From Certhia americana (taxonomy: Eukaryota > Chordata > Aves > Passeriformes > Certhiidae): 64,000 nucleotides of DNA. Positions 1-14,515 of the stretch are shown piece after piece. The notes beneath the pieces were generated by a model. That model ran no database searches. It saw only the letters and a list, made by a program, of their open reading frames with translations, and was not told where the DNA came from. Where the stretch lies: positions 47,797,440 to 47,861,439 of the forward strand of contig CM031879.1 of NCBI GenBank assembly GCA_018697195.1, in the 5' to 3' direction. The position numbers and the translations under genes were made by a program. Position 1 is the first letter of the stretch; each line of letters begins with the position of its first letter.

Positions 1-3000
1 TGCTGAAAAGCCAAGAGACCCATGAACAGGTGTGGAGAGACCAAGAGACCCATAACAGCTCCTCCTGTCAGAGGAAGCAGAAAGCAGAGAGCCACATTCT
101 CCACCGGCATCCTTGGTATTTAGGAGAGAAAATGAGGCAGCTCTGGCAATGCTCCAGTGCTTCCTGCACCTCAAGAGCAGAGGGATGCTTGCAAGAAGAG
201 CTGTACATTACTCATGTACCCCTGCTCAGCTACAACCCATGCTGCAGTAACTTGCCATGAAGTCAACTTTCCTTTGTGTGATAAATGATGATAAGCCACC
301 AGCAACACTTCATGAATCTCTCCTTTAAACCTTGTCCAGGGATCAAGACGCGTTTTACTTCTATAGTTTATGAAGACATACCCAGAGATCTCAAAGGGGA
401 AAGAAATATACCCATTTGAATGGAGGATTCTCAGCAGCCACCACAGCCATGAGACTAAACAGGTTGATTCTGGTGTCACCAGAGAATATCTTCTCTCCCA
501 ATCTGAGGACCAGGCTCTGGGCAAATTTTGTGCACAGAGTATAGCAAGCAACATGAGCAAGATTTAATATTTTGTAATAGATGATAATGTACAAGTTTTC
601 ATCATAACTGTGAGGTAACATCTTCCTGAAGCCTTATCAAATTTATAACTCCAAGGTTAACAAAAGATAATACTAGTGAGGATGAAATGGCAGGGATGAT
701 GAATTCTATCTGCTGATGAGGTGAAAATACCAATAATTTTCCAGTGAGCGAATCTTTACAGTGAGAAGTGGTGGTGTTGGTGTAACAGCACCACAATGAG
801 GAACTGGAGTGGATACCCTAAAGGTACCATAATGTGTCTCCAATACTTGGTGCAACAGGGTCCTGATTTTTCCTGTCTGGAGACAGAGTTATCCTCTCTC
901 ATTCTTCGCTTAACAAGTCAAAGCAGTTGGAAAACTCCTCTGTTTTTAGTCTGTATCTAAGCAACTGAATCATAATGGAGAGTTTAGGTCAAGCTAAGCA
1001 GATTCATCTTAAGGACCTGACCACTATTCTTAAACTGTATTTGCTCCTCTGTTTGGATGTGAGTGCTAACATGAGACCCTCTCACAGCAGTATAGCTTAT
1101 GTGATAGGAGACAACAAAAACGTATCAGGCCCTCTCCTAAAATAAGAGTACTATTACAGCTATTTCACAGAGTCATTAGCTACTATTTAGAAAGATTACG
1201 AAGCAGGTTTTCTACTACAGAATTAAAAATTGTCATTAATACCCTGCTTTGCAGAGCTTTCATAACTCACCTTTGGGATGTACACAGATCAAAGTACTCA
1301 GGAGAAAGTTAATTTACAGTTAACAATACTATGTTTGCACATATTATTTGTGTAGTTCCAGTTTTAACCAGGAGACAGCACTGGTGCTTAATGCAATCCA
1401 TGACTTCTTTGTCTGCCTCTCGGAAAATATTCTGAGAACTCGAGTTTCCCCCAGAACACCAAAATCTACAATTCTACAAGTAGAAGTCCTCTTCTTTGAC
1501 CAGTTCAGAGTTTGGATGTGGAATTGGACTAACCCAGGAAAACACCCAGCTAATGACAGAAGGAAATAAGTTCCTGCTTTTTTCTGTGTTCTACTTTGTG
1601 TGGACATTAAAAATTCATGAGGAAAAGTGATTTGGAGACTTGCCCAAAAAAGGTCATTAAATATCAAAGATGGACATTTTGTTTCCTCATCTGCATCAGG
1701 ATGAAGCTACTGGCTTTTGGCTCTGTTTCTGGCTGTGATCTAAAGTCCTACCCTTTGCTTAGGAAACCTTCCTGACAAAAATTTCGTAAAGATGCTGAAG
1801 TTCTTACAATGACAACTGCTGTTTGAACAAACAAGTATTTTTCTGTTAATCCTCATTTTTCTGCAAAACAAGTAGTTTGAGACAGCTCTAAGTTAAAACT
1901 TGCAGAATATGATCCAGCCTCATTTCATTGTCATCCGTGGTCCTCATTCCTCATCTTTATTTAATGGTTACAGGCCTCTTTGATTTTGCCTAGATGGTGC
2001 ATTTCTCAATTTCTAGAACTATACTCAGAGCTCAGAAACATCACAGGTGTCAATTGCCTTTGTTGCTTCTCAAATCCACATGCAGCCATTTGGTGATCAC
2101 ACAGGACAGACGTAGGTGCTACCAGGTGGCAGATATTTCTTCAGCTGTTAACACTTATGATTACACTACCACCCAGGTCAAGTGTTGACTGTATTTTCAA
2201 TCAGCTCTTTGCATGTTGGCTCCAGCAAGACAGACACTAGCTAATTAAAGGAATATTATTGTTATATTCATAGCAAATTACAGTAGCAGGTGTCACATGA
2301 GTTGAATGCACATACCCAATATTCAGCTGATACTGAGGTGTAGGTGTATTTTTAGATGCCTCTTGTACTAAACTGACCTATACTGATATTTGTGATTTTT
2401 TTTTTTTCAGTAATATCTTCCTAGGAAGCAGAATCTGTCTGGTCCTCATGGTCAGTGAACTGTGGGCTCAGTCATTCACACTTCCATTACATTGCACTGG
2501 ATCTCAGCCACTTCATATGTTGAGTTCTTAGCTACAGAGGCTGCTGTCAGCCCCCTCAGATTGGCCTCCACCCTTTCCAGAGAATTTCCAGAGTCAATTG
2601 AATCTACTGTCTTTGGTGTTATCTTCAATGGACCCTGGATGCCTAATACATATCAGACAAAAGAACACAAAAATACCTCTCTTAGCAAAGGGCAATAAGT
2701 CTCTACATGGTAGTATGTGGCCTACTTTTCAATCACTAAAGTTGATGTGGAAGTGAAAACCAAAGCTTAGACAGATATGAGAAAAAGAAGAAATAAGGCA
2801 GCAGAATGAAAAACTCATTACTCAGACCCACGATGCAAAGTCTGAAGGGAGAGAAAATGTTGTTCACAAGAGGAAGTGACAGCAAAGTAAAGCTGTTCTC
2901 AGACCCAGATGAAGGACTTTTTGAGGCTTCTCTGTTCCTACTGTACTAACATTTCTGATGTGTTGAATCTGATTTGCAATTTACTTCCATTATAAACTTC

Positions 3001-6000
3001 TACTGTCAGCCCTATGTCCAAACTCAGTCTTCTCAAATGTTTCATTATGTCTCAGTCTTTGTTATATTGAAATATTTGCTGTCAGGGACGTAACTTGATT
3101 TGTCACTACATGATTAATATTCATGGCAGCCATCTCTGAAATTGTCTTGAGCAATCAACCTCATGCAAGCAGTGATACTGGCAAGGCTGGAATTCTCAAG
3201 CTGTCCATGTATGGAGTTGTCTTAGGGGCTAGTGGCATGAGATAAAATAGAAATAGCAAAACCTTTCTTATTCCAGCTGGTTTGCTTGGTGTGGTTGCAC
3301 TTCTGTATTGATTTGGTTACACTTTCATAGGTGCAGATATTTCCTCTGGATCCATTAAGGAATTGAAAATGGACCTTCCATTATGGAAGAAACATGTTTC
3401 TGCATAATTCAGATGACACCATGACATCTTACAAGCAAGTGGCCCTCTGGGGAGCATTCATGTTCATATGTTTAGTTCTGATCCTCTTGATTTTCATATA
3501 AGAGTAGCTTTTCAGTAATTAGGGTAAAATACTCTCTAGATACATCTGAGCTTTCTGCTATTGTTAACTGACCTAGTGGAGAGGAGCCTTGCTTAAGCTG
3601 TAATAACACTATATTTAACAGTACAACGGCAGCAAAGAAAAAGAAATTAATGTAAAATAAAATAACCCCATAAATTAATGGTAAAGCCTATGGCTTCCTT
3701 CATAAGTTGTGCAATTTACAATAAATAGTATTGTGTTGTGACAAAAATTAATGCAAAATAATATCCTTGTAGGACCCACAATGAGCTAAATAACTGTGGT
3801 TTCTAAAAGGAATTCTATGTCTTCTTTAAACATGAGTATGTTGACTATGATGAGTATGATTATTGTTATAATTATCATGAGGCTGTAATGCTCCTAAAAA
3901 CTGTGACTGACATGTTGGAGACTAATACCCAAGAGAGGTCCTGGGAGTCTGTATTGTTTATTTTAAAAGGACACTAGTGGGTGAAACTCTACACAGAAAT
4001 TTTATGCCAGGATTTGGCTGCTGTTTTCATTTTAAACTTAGAAAATCAAAAAGATCAAATTCATGAGGTAAGTGAGAACAATCCCACTTCTACTGAAATC
4101 TAACTTCTGGGAAGGAGAAACAAAAAATTATTCACAGCATCTGCTGAATAAGGAGCTTACAGGTTCCCAGTTCCTTGTCAGCTCCACTTCTTAGCTGCAA
4201 TCCAGCATTCCTAAAGCCCAGGAGCGATGAAAGCCTAAATGCCTTTTGACAGGCAGGAGGTGGGGAGCTGGGGACTTTGAAGCTTGTAAACTCAGTATCC
4301 CACAGGGTCTGGGCTTTCCATCCCTCATCAGCCTGACAGGAGAGTGAACTGTCAAGCAGAGGGGAGTCCAAAAAATGGGGTTTCTTGTCCTCCAGCTGGA
4401 AAGATGGGCTGGTAGGAGGCCAGGTGAAGTTTCCAGTCAGGTTTGGAAGTCAGTGATTTTGCAGCAACTTCATTTGCAATTAAACTGTCTCAAAGAAGAA
4501 TTTTATTTTTTATGAATAAGCAGTTCTTCTGCAGGAAGGAAAAAGTAAACTAAGGAGGGAATTCCCAATTAGCTACAATAATAGGATGGTTGCTCACTGA
4601 GTGTGGAACTTGAAGAAAATATATTCCAGAAAAAAAGTCATGGGAGTGAGAGAAGGAGTCTTTCTACTGGTAGGTAATAGGTAACCAAGTCACTGGTGGC
4701 GGTGTTGGAAATACACACAGGTGGTGCTTTGCTATCAGTGTAGCCAGGGGTTTGTAATGAAGCTGTAGTAGGCAAAAATGCCTGTGCTGACTGTATGACT
4801 TCCACTGAAATGATTTTCCTGCTCATCCCTGCCCATCCTCTACCCTTGTGCCCTCTCCAGCTCTCCTCCAAGCCATCAGGTACCTGATTCAGTTCACTGA
4901 ACTGACAAAAGGTTAGTTACTTCCTTTTCTTCTCAATGTATTTACTGCCATCATTAGGATAGCCTCAAAGTTGGAAGCTGGAGTAGGGGAGAAAGGGAAA
5001 AGAAGGAAAGGAGGAAAGGAGGATCTGTCTTCTAGTTCCCTTTCCCAGGGCCAGTAAGCCCTCTGAGCCATATCCCTTATAGCCAGTTGTGCATAGATGG
5101 ATCAGACTGTCTGCACAGTCTGTGCTTCAACACAAATTTCTAAACCTGTTGTCCTTCAGGCTGCTTATTTAAAATTAATCTTTCCTTGCCAGTTCTTCTC
5201 AATGTACTGTACTTTTTATGATCGTCACCATAATTCTTGGAAAATCTGTAGGATAGATCTGTAACGCAGAGGTTACAGGCAGGTCCTATTTTTGCATGCC
5301 TTGGCCCTACCTGAGCATTCTTATGGCTACTGTTGTTGACTCTGGTAAAATTAGACAAGTATAGAAGGCAAATGAATGGCACACAGAAGTTATATCCTGT
5401 GGCAGCCTGCTGAAAGCAATGAGAGGTTTGTCCATAGGAAACCAATGGGCTTTCTGCGAGACTTCTGACACAGGAAACACATGGATTATAGAATCTTTCT
5501 CATTAGCCTCATTTTCTAGGATACAAATAATTTAGTCTATCTCAGCTCAGATGGCAAGATTCTATTTCCCACCACTACCACAAAACTTGAGTAAACTTGG
5601 GTTATTCTTTGACAGCAAAATAAAGGAACAAAAATATCACATTTTTTTTCTCTTTAAAAATCTTGGGGTGTTTTTAGTACAAGCCAAGATTTTGGAGCTT
5701 CCCAAGACTTCGAGATTGCTTGAATTTGGCAATACCAAGTTCACAACAATGCAGGAAACATTTGCTTGATGGAGAAAGAAATCATCCTGGATACTCACAC
5801 TCACCCAAACTCCTAAAAAGATTCTCTGTATGGTGAGAATATTACCACTCCAAGCAGCAGGAGCTGATTTGGGTAATTTCACCAGATGCTCCACCAGGGA
5901 AACATGGTTGCCACATAAAAAACCTATAATGACTATTTGTTTGGAGTCAGCAAGGGATTTTGTACTAATTCCTGAAGCTTCAGGAGAACAGTGAATTTTA

Positions 6001-7614
6001 TGCTAAATTTATTCATAGACTAGATGTACCTTTTTATAAAGAGCATAGTAACTGATTTGTGTGTTCAGATAATACTATCTGCTCAGACTTGAAAAGGAAA
6101 AGGCAGACTCTACCCCTATATCTCTAGGGAGGACTTCTGCCTCCTGCATTTTTTTTTTATTTAATTCATTTGAGGGGAGGGGGAATATGAAGAGGAGAGG
6201 TTATCAATTTGTATAGCAGTTCCAAAACATTGAAGAAAATTCAGCTGCCTTTTGCTTGATGCAGTTCAGATTTTAAAAAGGCACCTCTACAAGAAAAAAA
6301 AAAAAAAGCCAAAACTGGTAGGGAACATTTGTCTTCTGGAGAGACTTTGAAATCCAATGCAATCATTTTAATTTTTTTTTTTTTAATTAACACAGGCATT
6401 CCCAAGCTTTGACAGTAAGAGAGGTCAGTTTGCAGTGACATGACATGTAATATTGAAGAATCAAAGGCCCAGTATCTCAGAACACTGGCCTGCTTCTCAA
6501 GCTGTGTCACTCATGCAATAAAATAGCATTTCCTATCCTGGAAGATCATATTTTGCTGTAGCATGTCTGTCACATGTAGCAAGACTGGAAGTAGGACAGC
6601 TTTTTAGAGCACCCTTCAAAGTTCAAGGCACTTTGCGGGGACAGGGTATGGCAAATGGCAAATATGAGAGGACTCATTAGTGCCTCATGCTCCTCCTGCC
6701 CCTCTGCTGCTTCTGCTGCAAAATGCATCTGGTGCTGATTTCCTTCATAATGCACCTTGGGGAAAGGGAAACACATCATCTGAGGGGGATATCATTCTGA
6801 TAGAAATTACTGCAAGGAGAAAAGTTCTGCCCCAGAGTGTCTCTAGCCTCAGGCTCCACTCACACAATACATTCAGCATGCAGTGCACTTTGTGCTCTGT
6901 GAACAGTTCAGCTGACTTTAGTGCTGCCTGAAGTGCACCTTCACATGTCTAAAGTTAACACATACAGGTAAGACTTTGACAAGTCATAGGCCAAGTGCTG
7001 CAGCCCTGTGAAATTCCCTTTGCCATGCATCTCTGTATCTGTGGAGAGCTCCCCTGAAACAAATATCACTTCTGACTCAAAGTTCTATCTCATGAGAAAA
7101 AGCAAGAGATGAAGAAAAAATATACAATGGAGAGAGAAGGAAGGAGGAAAGCACGTGGGAATATGGCTGTCAGGAAAGGAAAGGGATGTGGGATGGCTTA
7201 AAGAGTGTAGGCATCTCTGGGCACCTTCATGTACGCAGATGTGGAGAGGCTGAGCTGGCCATGTCCACAGGTGTGGGTGCAGTCTAGCTCCAGTTTAGAA
7301 ACCACCTGTTGTAATAATGAGGCTTGGGTTTGACATGATACAATTCTGAATGCACATTTAGATTTGTCTCTGCAGATTTATCCTGCACACAGCCGTTAGC
7401 TGAGATATGGGGGGCCAGTCAAGTACAGAGGTAGATACATGGGTATCAAATCTTTCCAATCATTCCTCTATGGGAGGAAATTCACTTGCAGATTGCTAAA
7501 TATCTTGCATTCACAATGGGTCTTGTCCAGCAGGACTTTTGTTTCTACTTTCTGCTTGTGATTCAAAGAAACAGAAACGAGGAAATCAATGTTTTCAGAT
7601 GTGAGATTTTTTTT
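1..7614. other. Unique non-coding sequence
   Basis: I see no gene or recognisable transposon here. The longest open frame is 129 codons on the minus strand (171-560); it resembles nothing I know and has no exon-like boundaries. Small features: a 13-bp direct repeat starting CCAAGAGACCC at 11-23 and 41-53, a T12 run followed by CAG at 2396-2407, an A14 run at 6294-6307 and a T13 run at 6372-6384. The base composition is AT-rich with rare CpG, as expected for bird intergenic or intronic DNA. Confidence 0.6.
4985..5023 (+). repeat. Pure purine tract
   Basis: This is 39 consecutive purines made of GGGA, GAAA and GGAAA-type units, in effect a degenerate (GGAAA)n run. Low complexity; homopurine DNA of this length can form H-DNA in principle. 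Confidence 0.8.
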
Positions 7615-7634
7615 GGGGGGGAGGGGGTGGGGGG
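7615..7634 (+). repeat. G-quadruplex-type G run
   Basis: Three G blocks of 7, 5 and 6 are separated by single A and T bases, directly after a T8 run. The longest block can be split by a one-base loop, so four G3 tracts with one-base loops are available, which fits the classic quadruplex pattern on the plus strand. No gene start is visible next to it. Confidence 0.75.
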
Positions 7635-10600
7635 ATGAGGAAACGACATAATCTCACGGTTTTGGGGAAGTGACCTGATTTATCTGAATGTTTTGGACTG
7701 GCAACATTGCATCTAGATTAATCTTTCCTATTGTGAAGTTGTTAGTTGAAAGTCCTAAGGACCTCAATCCAGATTGATGTTTACCCAGAGAGATAAACTG
7801 AATGCTGTGCAATTTTAATGCATGTGAGTATTCCAGAGAAAACTTCAGCAGGAATCAGATTCTCCTTTTAAAACTTTCTTCTCGCATGTGTCTGACTTCT
7901 GAGCTTAATTAAATGCCACAGATGGTTGGCATTATGGCAGGAACAAACAATATCTATTGAAAATCCTTCTTAAAGAGAAGCCCTTTCTCTGCACAGGGGA
8001 CTGAGTGGTGTGAGCTATTGCCTTTCCAAGACAGCTGTATTGGTGTGGTCCAAATGCTTTAAGCACAAGTCTTGGCACATCATATTAATATGTCCTTGCT
8101 GCATGGAAAAATGTATTCAAATCAACAGGAGCACTCCTGAAATTGCCATGGGAAAAGACACTAACCAGCAAAGAAGTAGAACTTTGGAAGAGTTTTTCCA
8201 CTATTCTGACAATGGAGCTAAAAGGAAAAGGTAAATATCAGTAGGTATGGAAGAGAGTAGGTAAGGGAGAGGAAAGAAGAACCAGAATCAGATGGAGAAA
8301 GGAGAAAGAAGATAAAAAGGAGGAAAATGAAAGAAAAAGGAAAAAATGTGAAACATAGGTATCCAAGGAGGATTTGGGTCTTCCTAGAGAAGTTTCTTTT
8401 TTCGCAAAATTTCTGTTGTCTATAGGATGTTTCACAGGCACTGAAAGAAAGATGTGGAGGAAATGGATATTAATTAAATTTCTGAAGTTGTTTTTACATC
8501 TACTTGACCTGATAGGTATCCATAAGTCAAATAGCTGAAAACTGCTACTCTAGATATTGGACATGAAAACATTTCTTTTGCTATCCATGCAGCTGTAGAA
8601 GTGATAAATGAGAGATGGAAAGAAACAGGCAGTTCCATAAGAATGCAGATTATCTCTGACAGGGAAAAGACAATGTACCAGCAACTCAGTAGTAGCCGAA
8701 GCAAATGACAGATAGGAAAAAAGAGAGAAAATAGGTTTTAAAAGAGGCAAAAATAACTTAGCACAATATTTTTTCTTGATCTGTGGCTTTCATAATGGTG
8801 CAGTAGGAAACCCAGCCATCTCTGAGCACCTAGAAAGAGAGTTCAATAATGAGGCAGCCCTGGCCGCAGCAGCAGCCAGCAGCTGGGGCTGGCAGTGATC
8901 GTTTGTCGGCACCTGAAGCCCAGATCAATTCACCCCGCACTGTGTGAGCTACAGGGGGATGGAGAGAGTGGAATCTTAATTGAAGCTCATGACAAGAGTG
9001 GAATACACTGGCTAGAGTTACAAGTTTTTCCCAATACTGTTAAAAGTTGGAACACTAAAAAATTGTGTTCCCTCCTCTGTCTCTACCTGTGGAAGAAGAG
9101 GGATCATTCACAGAAAGTCTCCTCTGGAGCATCCCTCAGCCCCTCCTGTTGCTTCCTGAGCACAAGCCCTTAACATGGATTTCCATGGGTGCAGTTAAGT
9201 GTCTCCTGAATATTTATTTCTGCTGCTGCTTAGGTGAAAGTTAAACACAAATCTTAGTGTTTTTTCTGACTCCTGAACTGTCACATTCCTGTCTTACCCT
9301 CAGAACTGAAAGAGCAATTTAAAAGACTTAACTACACGTTATCATCATTTCTGGTTTTATGTGTTTATTGCTAATTTGCATCCTCATTCCCTTACCTTCA
9401 AATTTAATAGAAGACAAGAGCTGTTCCCTTTTATCCCATTTTCTTTTATTTCTCCTCTTATTTTTTTTAATAAGGAGAAAGACATAAAGAAAGCAAAAAA
9501 ATAAATACAAATACTGAAACAGCTCCAGATGAAAGGCAGTAAAATGACTGCCTGCTGCTCCCTCTTGAACTGACTGGCAGCAACTCAGAGTTTCTCCTGT
9601 TGGAAACTGTGGGATTCCTCTCTCTTCACTGCTGGATCCTTTTAACTCCATCAGGTCTGACCAGGAGACACGGCTGCTGCAGCATTAGGTTTCTCAAGAG
9701 ATTTGGAGACAGAACAAGATGAGAAAGGGGTGTTCCTTGAACTTTTCCAGGAATATAGTAAGTCCAACCCAGCTATGGTCGCACTCTCCCTGACTTGAAA
9801 GCACGGTAGCTGCCATGCAAGGACTGAGGGGATCTCATTTATTTTTTTCTCATCACCTTCCCACTCTGTTCATCCAATCCTTTTCCAGGAAACCTGAGCC
9901 AGACAGAGCTGGCCTTTGAAAGATAGTACCAAGGAAATGTAGCAGCAGAATTGAGGATAGAATAGAAAAGCTACACTTCACATCTCCTGAAGTGTCCTGA
10001 GCCACACAGTACATCTTGCAGGTGCTTCTGTCTGGAGTCTTCCTTTTTGGAAAAATACGATCTGTGTGAGGTGAGAGCTATGAAACTCTGTAATGGGGAA
10101 AAATATTCACATGGCTCCCAGCAAAGCTCTCAGCATCTGGGCCTTGAATCTGCCTGGTCAGTCCTGCTCCAGACATTTCTTTCTTGTCATGGTGCTCACA
10201 CATGGCAGTGTGAGTGCAGCCAGAAAAGAGTTGAAAGCTGAGCACACTCACCTGGGGTTTAGTAATGTCCTTTGACCACCTGCAGGGTGTTAAAAAGCCA
10301 GGAGAAAGTTCACAATAGTTAGGCTGCTGCTTCAGCATGCAAAAACAGCCACAGCTCAGCTTGTACTTGTGGGAGAACACAAAGGGTTATGAGGAGCTAT
10401 CTCTCCCATTATCATGGTCTGGTCTTATGGGGTGCAAATACAAGGGAGTAGCTGCACATCCCCTGCTCTGCTCTCTTGACAGATGTGTTTCTGAGCTGAC
10501 ACCAGCAGTACCCATATCAGAGATGCCTCCACTTCACATCAACAGTGATGGCCTTTTCCTCCCCTGTGTTTGGATTTGACCCTCCTGCTTCCTGGGCTGA

Positions 10601-11159
10601 CTGTGCTGCCTTCCATGCACCACGGGAGGGATTTGTGATTCCCCAAGCAGGACGTGTCCCAGAGAGCTTAGCTGGCCAGTGAGACAAGCGTTCTGTGGCC
10701 TTGTTCATGTCAGCAGGGTGCAAATTAAACAAAGCAAAGCTACTCTGCTGAACACTAACTCTCTGGGGTGCCGGACTAACATATGGGGGAGTGAAGAGGC
10801 ATCAACCCTGGACACAGCGCTGCATGCAGGTTAAGTCAGGCACAAATCAGAGAGGTAGTGAGAGCACCTCTGCCTTTGAATCGAATCCTCCCTGCCTGTG
10901 CCATCCCTCCATGCAGAGTCCAGCTTTCATGCTGATGAAACAGAGCCCTGTTTAAAAACGCAGCTGCAGCCATCACTGGGGTTTTTCCATGAGCACAAAT
11001 ATTCCTTTGACAGTATATCTGTATCGAGTTAACTGGCAACAGAACTGCTGTTCTCTCCAGTGTAAGTGAAACATGAGTCCCTTCATTTAGGACTTTGCGC
11101 CACAGAAGCAGCCCTGCTCCCCCAAGTTTGCCAGTCTCCATTCCCACCCCCAGATTGTG
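7635..11159. other. Unique non-coding sequence with small GC patch
   Basis: No gene recognised. A purine-rich stretch covers 8249-8346. A short GC-rich patch with four CpGs lies at 8849-8947 and contains a 32-codon plus-strand open frame rich in Pro, Gln and Ala; it is described in the findings and I do not call it a gene. Other frames, including 107 codons on the minus strand at 9328-9651, look like chance. Confidence 0.55.
8249..8346 (+). repeat. Purine-rich low-complexity tract
   Basis: About 100 bp dominated by GGA, GAA and AAAG units with few pyrimidines. It explains the Ser/Phe/Leu-rich minus-strand open frame over the same bases. Confidence 0.7.
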
Positions 11160-11290
11160 TCATTCCCTTTCCCTTTTGCCCCCATGTGGGCAGAGTCACT
11201 CTCCCCTCCTCTTCCCTCCCATGTTTTCTCCCCTTTCCTCCTCTCCCTTCCTTTTCCCAAAACCTCTGGGTCCCCTCTGTCACATTTTCC
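11160..11290 (+). repeat. Pyrimidine-rich tract
   Basis: About 130 bp rich in C and T (CCCTTT, CTCCCC, CCTCCTCTTCC-type units), with more C than the surroundings. It produces several overlapping Pro/Ser/Leu/Phe-rich open frames on the plus strand and Gly/Arg/Glu-rich ones on the minus strand. Open frames in several phases at once point to low complexity, not coding. Confidence 0.7.
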
Positions 11291-12889
11291 CTGGTCAATC
11301 CCTGTGCCCTTGCACAGCATCATCCCTTGTCCTTTTTCTTTGTGGCTAATAAAGGAGATTTGACTGACTGCCTTTGCTACCTATTGAAAACCATCTATTA
11401 CTGCTATAATGAGGTTTTGGGGGTTTTGTTTTTGTTTTTTAATTGACCTAGTGGAAAAGAGAAAAAACCCAAACATTCATTTGCTCACAGAGAACTCAGG
11501 AAATGTAAACCTCAGGAATCCTTAAAGCACCAGGAGATGAGATATAAATTAAACAAATTACCCTAAACTCTTTCCTGACACAGCTCTAGGAAATCTGATG
11601 CACACAAGGGAGGAAAATTGAGGGATGAGGGCATCTCTATTTTCTTTGTCTTGTAAACCACTGCTAGAAGCAGAAAGGGTGTTCCAGCAGAAACTTCCTC
11701 AACAAAAAAACAACCTCAAAGTATTCCTCCAGACTGTTCTCCAAACATCTCTAATTTCTTTCCTCAAGAAGGAGGAAAGAGGAAGGTGTTATCCAAGAAG
11801 GAAGACACACCGGTGCCTGGGACAAAATAAAACTCCCAGTCTTGTCTCTGCTGGCCTTCTACAAGTTCTTGCTTGTTTAAAAAATGGAGCTGTGTTTATT
11901 GCCTGGTGGGCCTTGGGAACATTTCCTGAGCTAACTCTAGAGCTACTTAAAGACCCACAATACAAAAATGCTTGTGTCCCACAGGTGGTGGTAGAGATCA
12001 GTGAAAACAGAGCTCCAAGCCCCAGGAATCCAGCTGGAAGCAGCCAGCTTAGATGTGATTGACAATTTGGAATAGCAGGTCGGAGCTGTTTTATCTCTTG
12101 CAGCCAGTGAAAGATCTGAGTGGCTCCAGCAAACCAACTGTTCTTTTCATAATGCCTTCTTTTCTTTCAGGTTGTGGTTGACATACCAGGTATCTTTGTT
12201 TGAGTTATTGATCCTGGTGTGCCTGAGTGCCTGCTAATCACCTCAGATGCCCTGTCCCATCATTTTCCTCTGTGTGACATTGCACTACTCAAAGGCATTT
12301 TTCTGAATTGGGCATGTAAATACTGGATGAAGCCACAAAATGCCGTCTTCAGTTAGGCAGAAATATTGTTCTAAATGGTGTGCAAGAGCAGCCTTCCTTG
12401 CAGACACTAACCAAGCAATGCTGGGTCATGGTCCCTCCTATTCTCTGGGGAGCAGGAGACTGGGAACAGTAAACTGCACTGCTGTTCTCTCCTGGCAATG
12501 CAGCGTGCTGCATATTTGACCACCACTTGCTGAAGGGATGCTTTCTACTCTGTGTTCTCTCATTAATTATTTATTTGTCATGTCATGTAATAACTGTCTT
12601 GATCATTATGAATTCATCTGGGGCTAATGTGCATGTTATATGCACTGCGACAGGAGACAGTAAAGCAAAGCAAATCAACCAGCCAACCAATTCCTTTCTC
12701 TCTTTACTTTATCTATTTGTATGTAATTGATTTGCAGTTGGTTGATTTTTCAATTTGGCTTTTTGAGGTTGGTTTCCAATTATTATTTTTTTTCTTTTGT
12801 GTTTTGTTTCTTTCTTTAAAAAAAGGATTCTAATTTACATCTGTCTGCGACTCCCTGCTGGGGATTCATCAGACAAATAAACTTTTCCC

Positions 12890-12904
12890 TTTTTTTTTTT
12901 TTTT
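12890..12904 (+). repeat. T15 homopolymer run
   Basis: Fifteen consecutive T bases. No TTTATT follows within the next 30 bases, so nothing marks it as the tail of a minus-strand retrocopy. Confidence 0.85.
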
Positions 12905-14515
12905 CCTTAAGCACAGTTATTTCCAACAGCCAGAATCAAGGACTCAAAGGACTAAATCTTTAGACTAGAATTTTTTCCAAAGTAGGTTATCTTCCAATTG
13001 AAGTACTACAACAAACAGCAGAACTTCACAACACTGCAGTGCACAGACACCCAGACTCCTCTGGAAATGTACTCTCTTGGCAGTCATATGCTGGTGAAAA
13101 TGTCAAACTAATTGCTGTGTCCATAGAGTACTTTCTATTATGCAGCACAAGAATCCTTTTGTCAGCACTCCCCGGCAATATCTGATTGATCCGACCATTT
13201 CTCAGAATGAGAAGATACAAAAACAACTTCTTTTTGATGGAAACTACATAGAAATTCAATCCGTATCATAGAATTTTGTCATAAGGTTGCCTTTCCACTA
13301 CAAGTTTGAGCAGGGCAATGCAAACCAGTGTTTAACTGGCATTGTCTCCTAGTCTTTGCAGCACTTAGCTGCTTAAAAATGGTAACAAACCAAAACTAAG
13401 TGGAGGTAAAAGGTTTGGTGTTATATAGCAACTCCCCAAGTTATTATCTGTCTCTGTTTATTCTGATATATGGGGGAAGAACATTCCCATTGAATAAGTG
13501 CTGCCAGTTAAACTGAAGTGAGGAAAGGTGTTTGATTAGCTGGTATAGTCTGCCTCCTTAATTCTCTGAAACATTTGCTCCACATTTTCGCAATGGGAAT
13601 GGAGCTCTGTTCCATTCTCTTTTTCAGCCTCTTTCCTTCTCGCTATGGAAGTGGTGGCTGGATGTACATGCTGGGTCGCTAGACCTGTGAATGAACATCT
13701 CCCACAGATGAGTGATTGAATGACAAAAGTTCTGTCTGAGTCTATAGTTTCAGAGGGAAATGGAAACAGAAGCACATGGTACCTGGGCACTGACAAGGGC
13801 AAAGCTCAGACTTAAACCTTCGTGCTAAGGTTTTGTCATCCACACACAGCAGTCTGTCCACCCACGGTTCAGCTGTATAGAACACTACCTGGGGATGGGT
13901 GTTATGTGTTTGGGTGTCAGGAATGGTTCTGCTCTGAGCCTGAGACAAGCTAAGAGCTTTGCAGTGCTTCCTTGAGCTTGATCTGGGCTGCCAAAAACAG
14001 ATGATGCAGGGCAAAGTGGTTACCAGCAAGTGGGTAACCCTGAGAGTCACAGCTTTAGACCTGGATGCCACAACTGCCCAACAGGTCAGTGCTTTATGCT
14101 TACATTTTCTTCTTTCCCTTTTGAAACTAGGAGTGAATCAGTGGGAACTCTGCCTTAAGTAAAGCAATGTGGGGCTCTCTAAAATTATTTGAGATGTAGG
14201 GTTGGGCTGTTTTCTCAATGGTCCTTTCTGCTCCAAATTCCAGTTTGGCAGGGATTATGAGTCATTGCCAAGAAACCCACTCCCATTTGATGCCCATTAG
14301 TTCCCCAAAAGAATCCTCATCCCCAAATGCCTCCAGTCTGAACAGAGCAAGCAGAAACAAGAATAAAAGGTATAAGCATTATAACATTGAACTGCGTTTT
14401 GCATTGTGTGGGTGTAAGGAAATCCCCATGGAGTAGCTGAAGTTTTTGCAAAAATACTCTTAGCAATACATTGGTGGTAAAGAGCTTTCTCTGATATATA
14501 GGGTATGAGAGGCTG

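Noticed and set aside
171..560. 129-codon minus-strand open frame
   Set aside because: No family recognised, overlapping plus-strand frame, no splice or promoter context.
11066..11446. 126-codon plus-strand frame and several overlapping ones
   Set aside because: They arise from a pyrimidine-rich tract that is open in several phases at once.
11625..12062. 145-codon plus-strand open frame
   Set aside because: No known domain, no exon-like boundaries or promoter, and a composition like neighbouring DNA. Frames of this length occur by chance in 64 kb on six frames.
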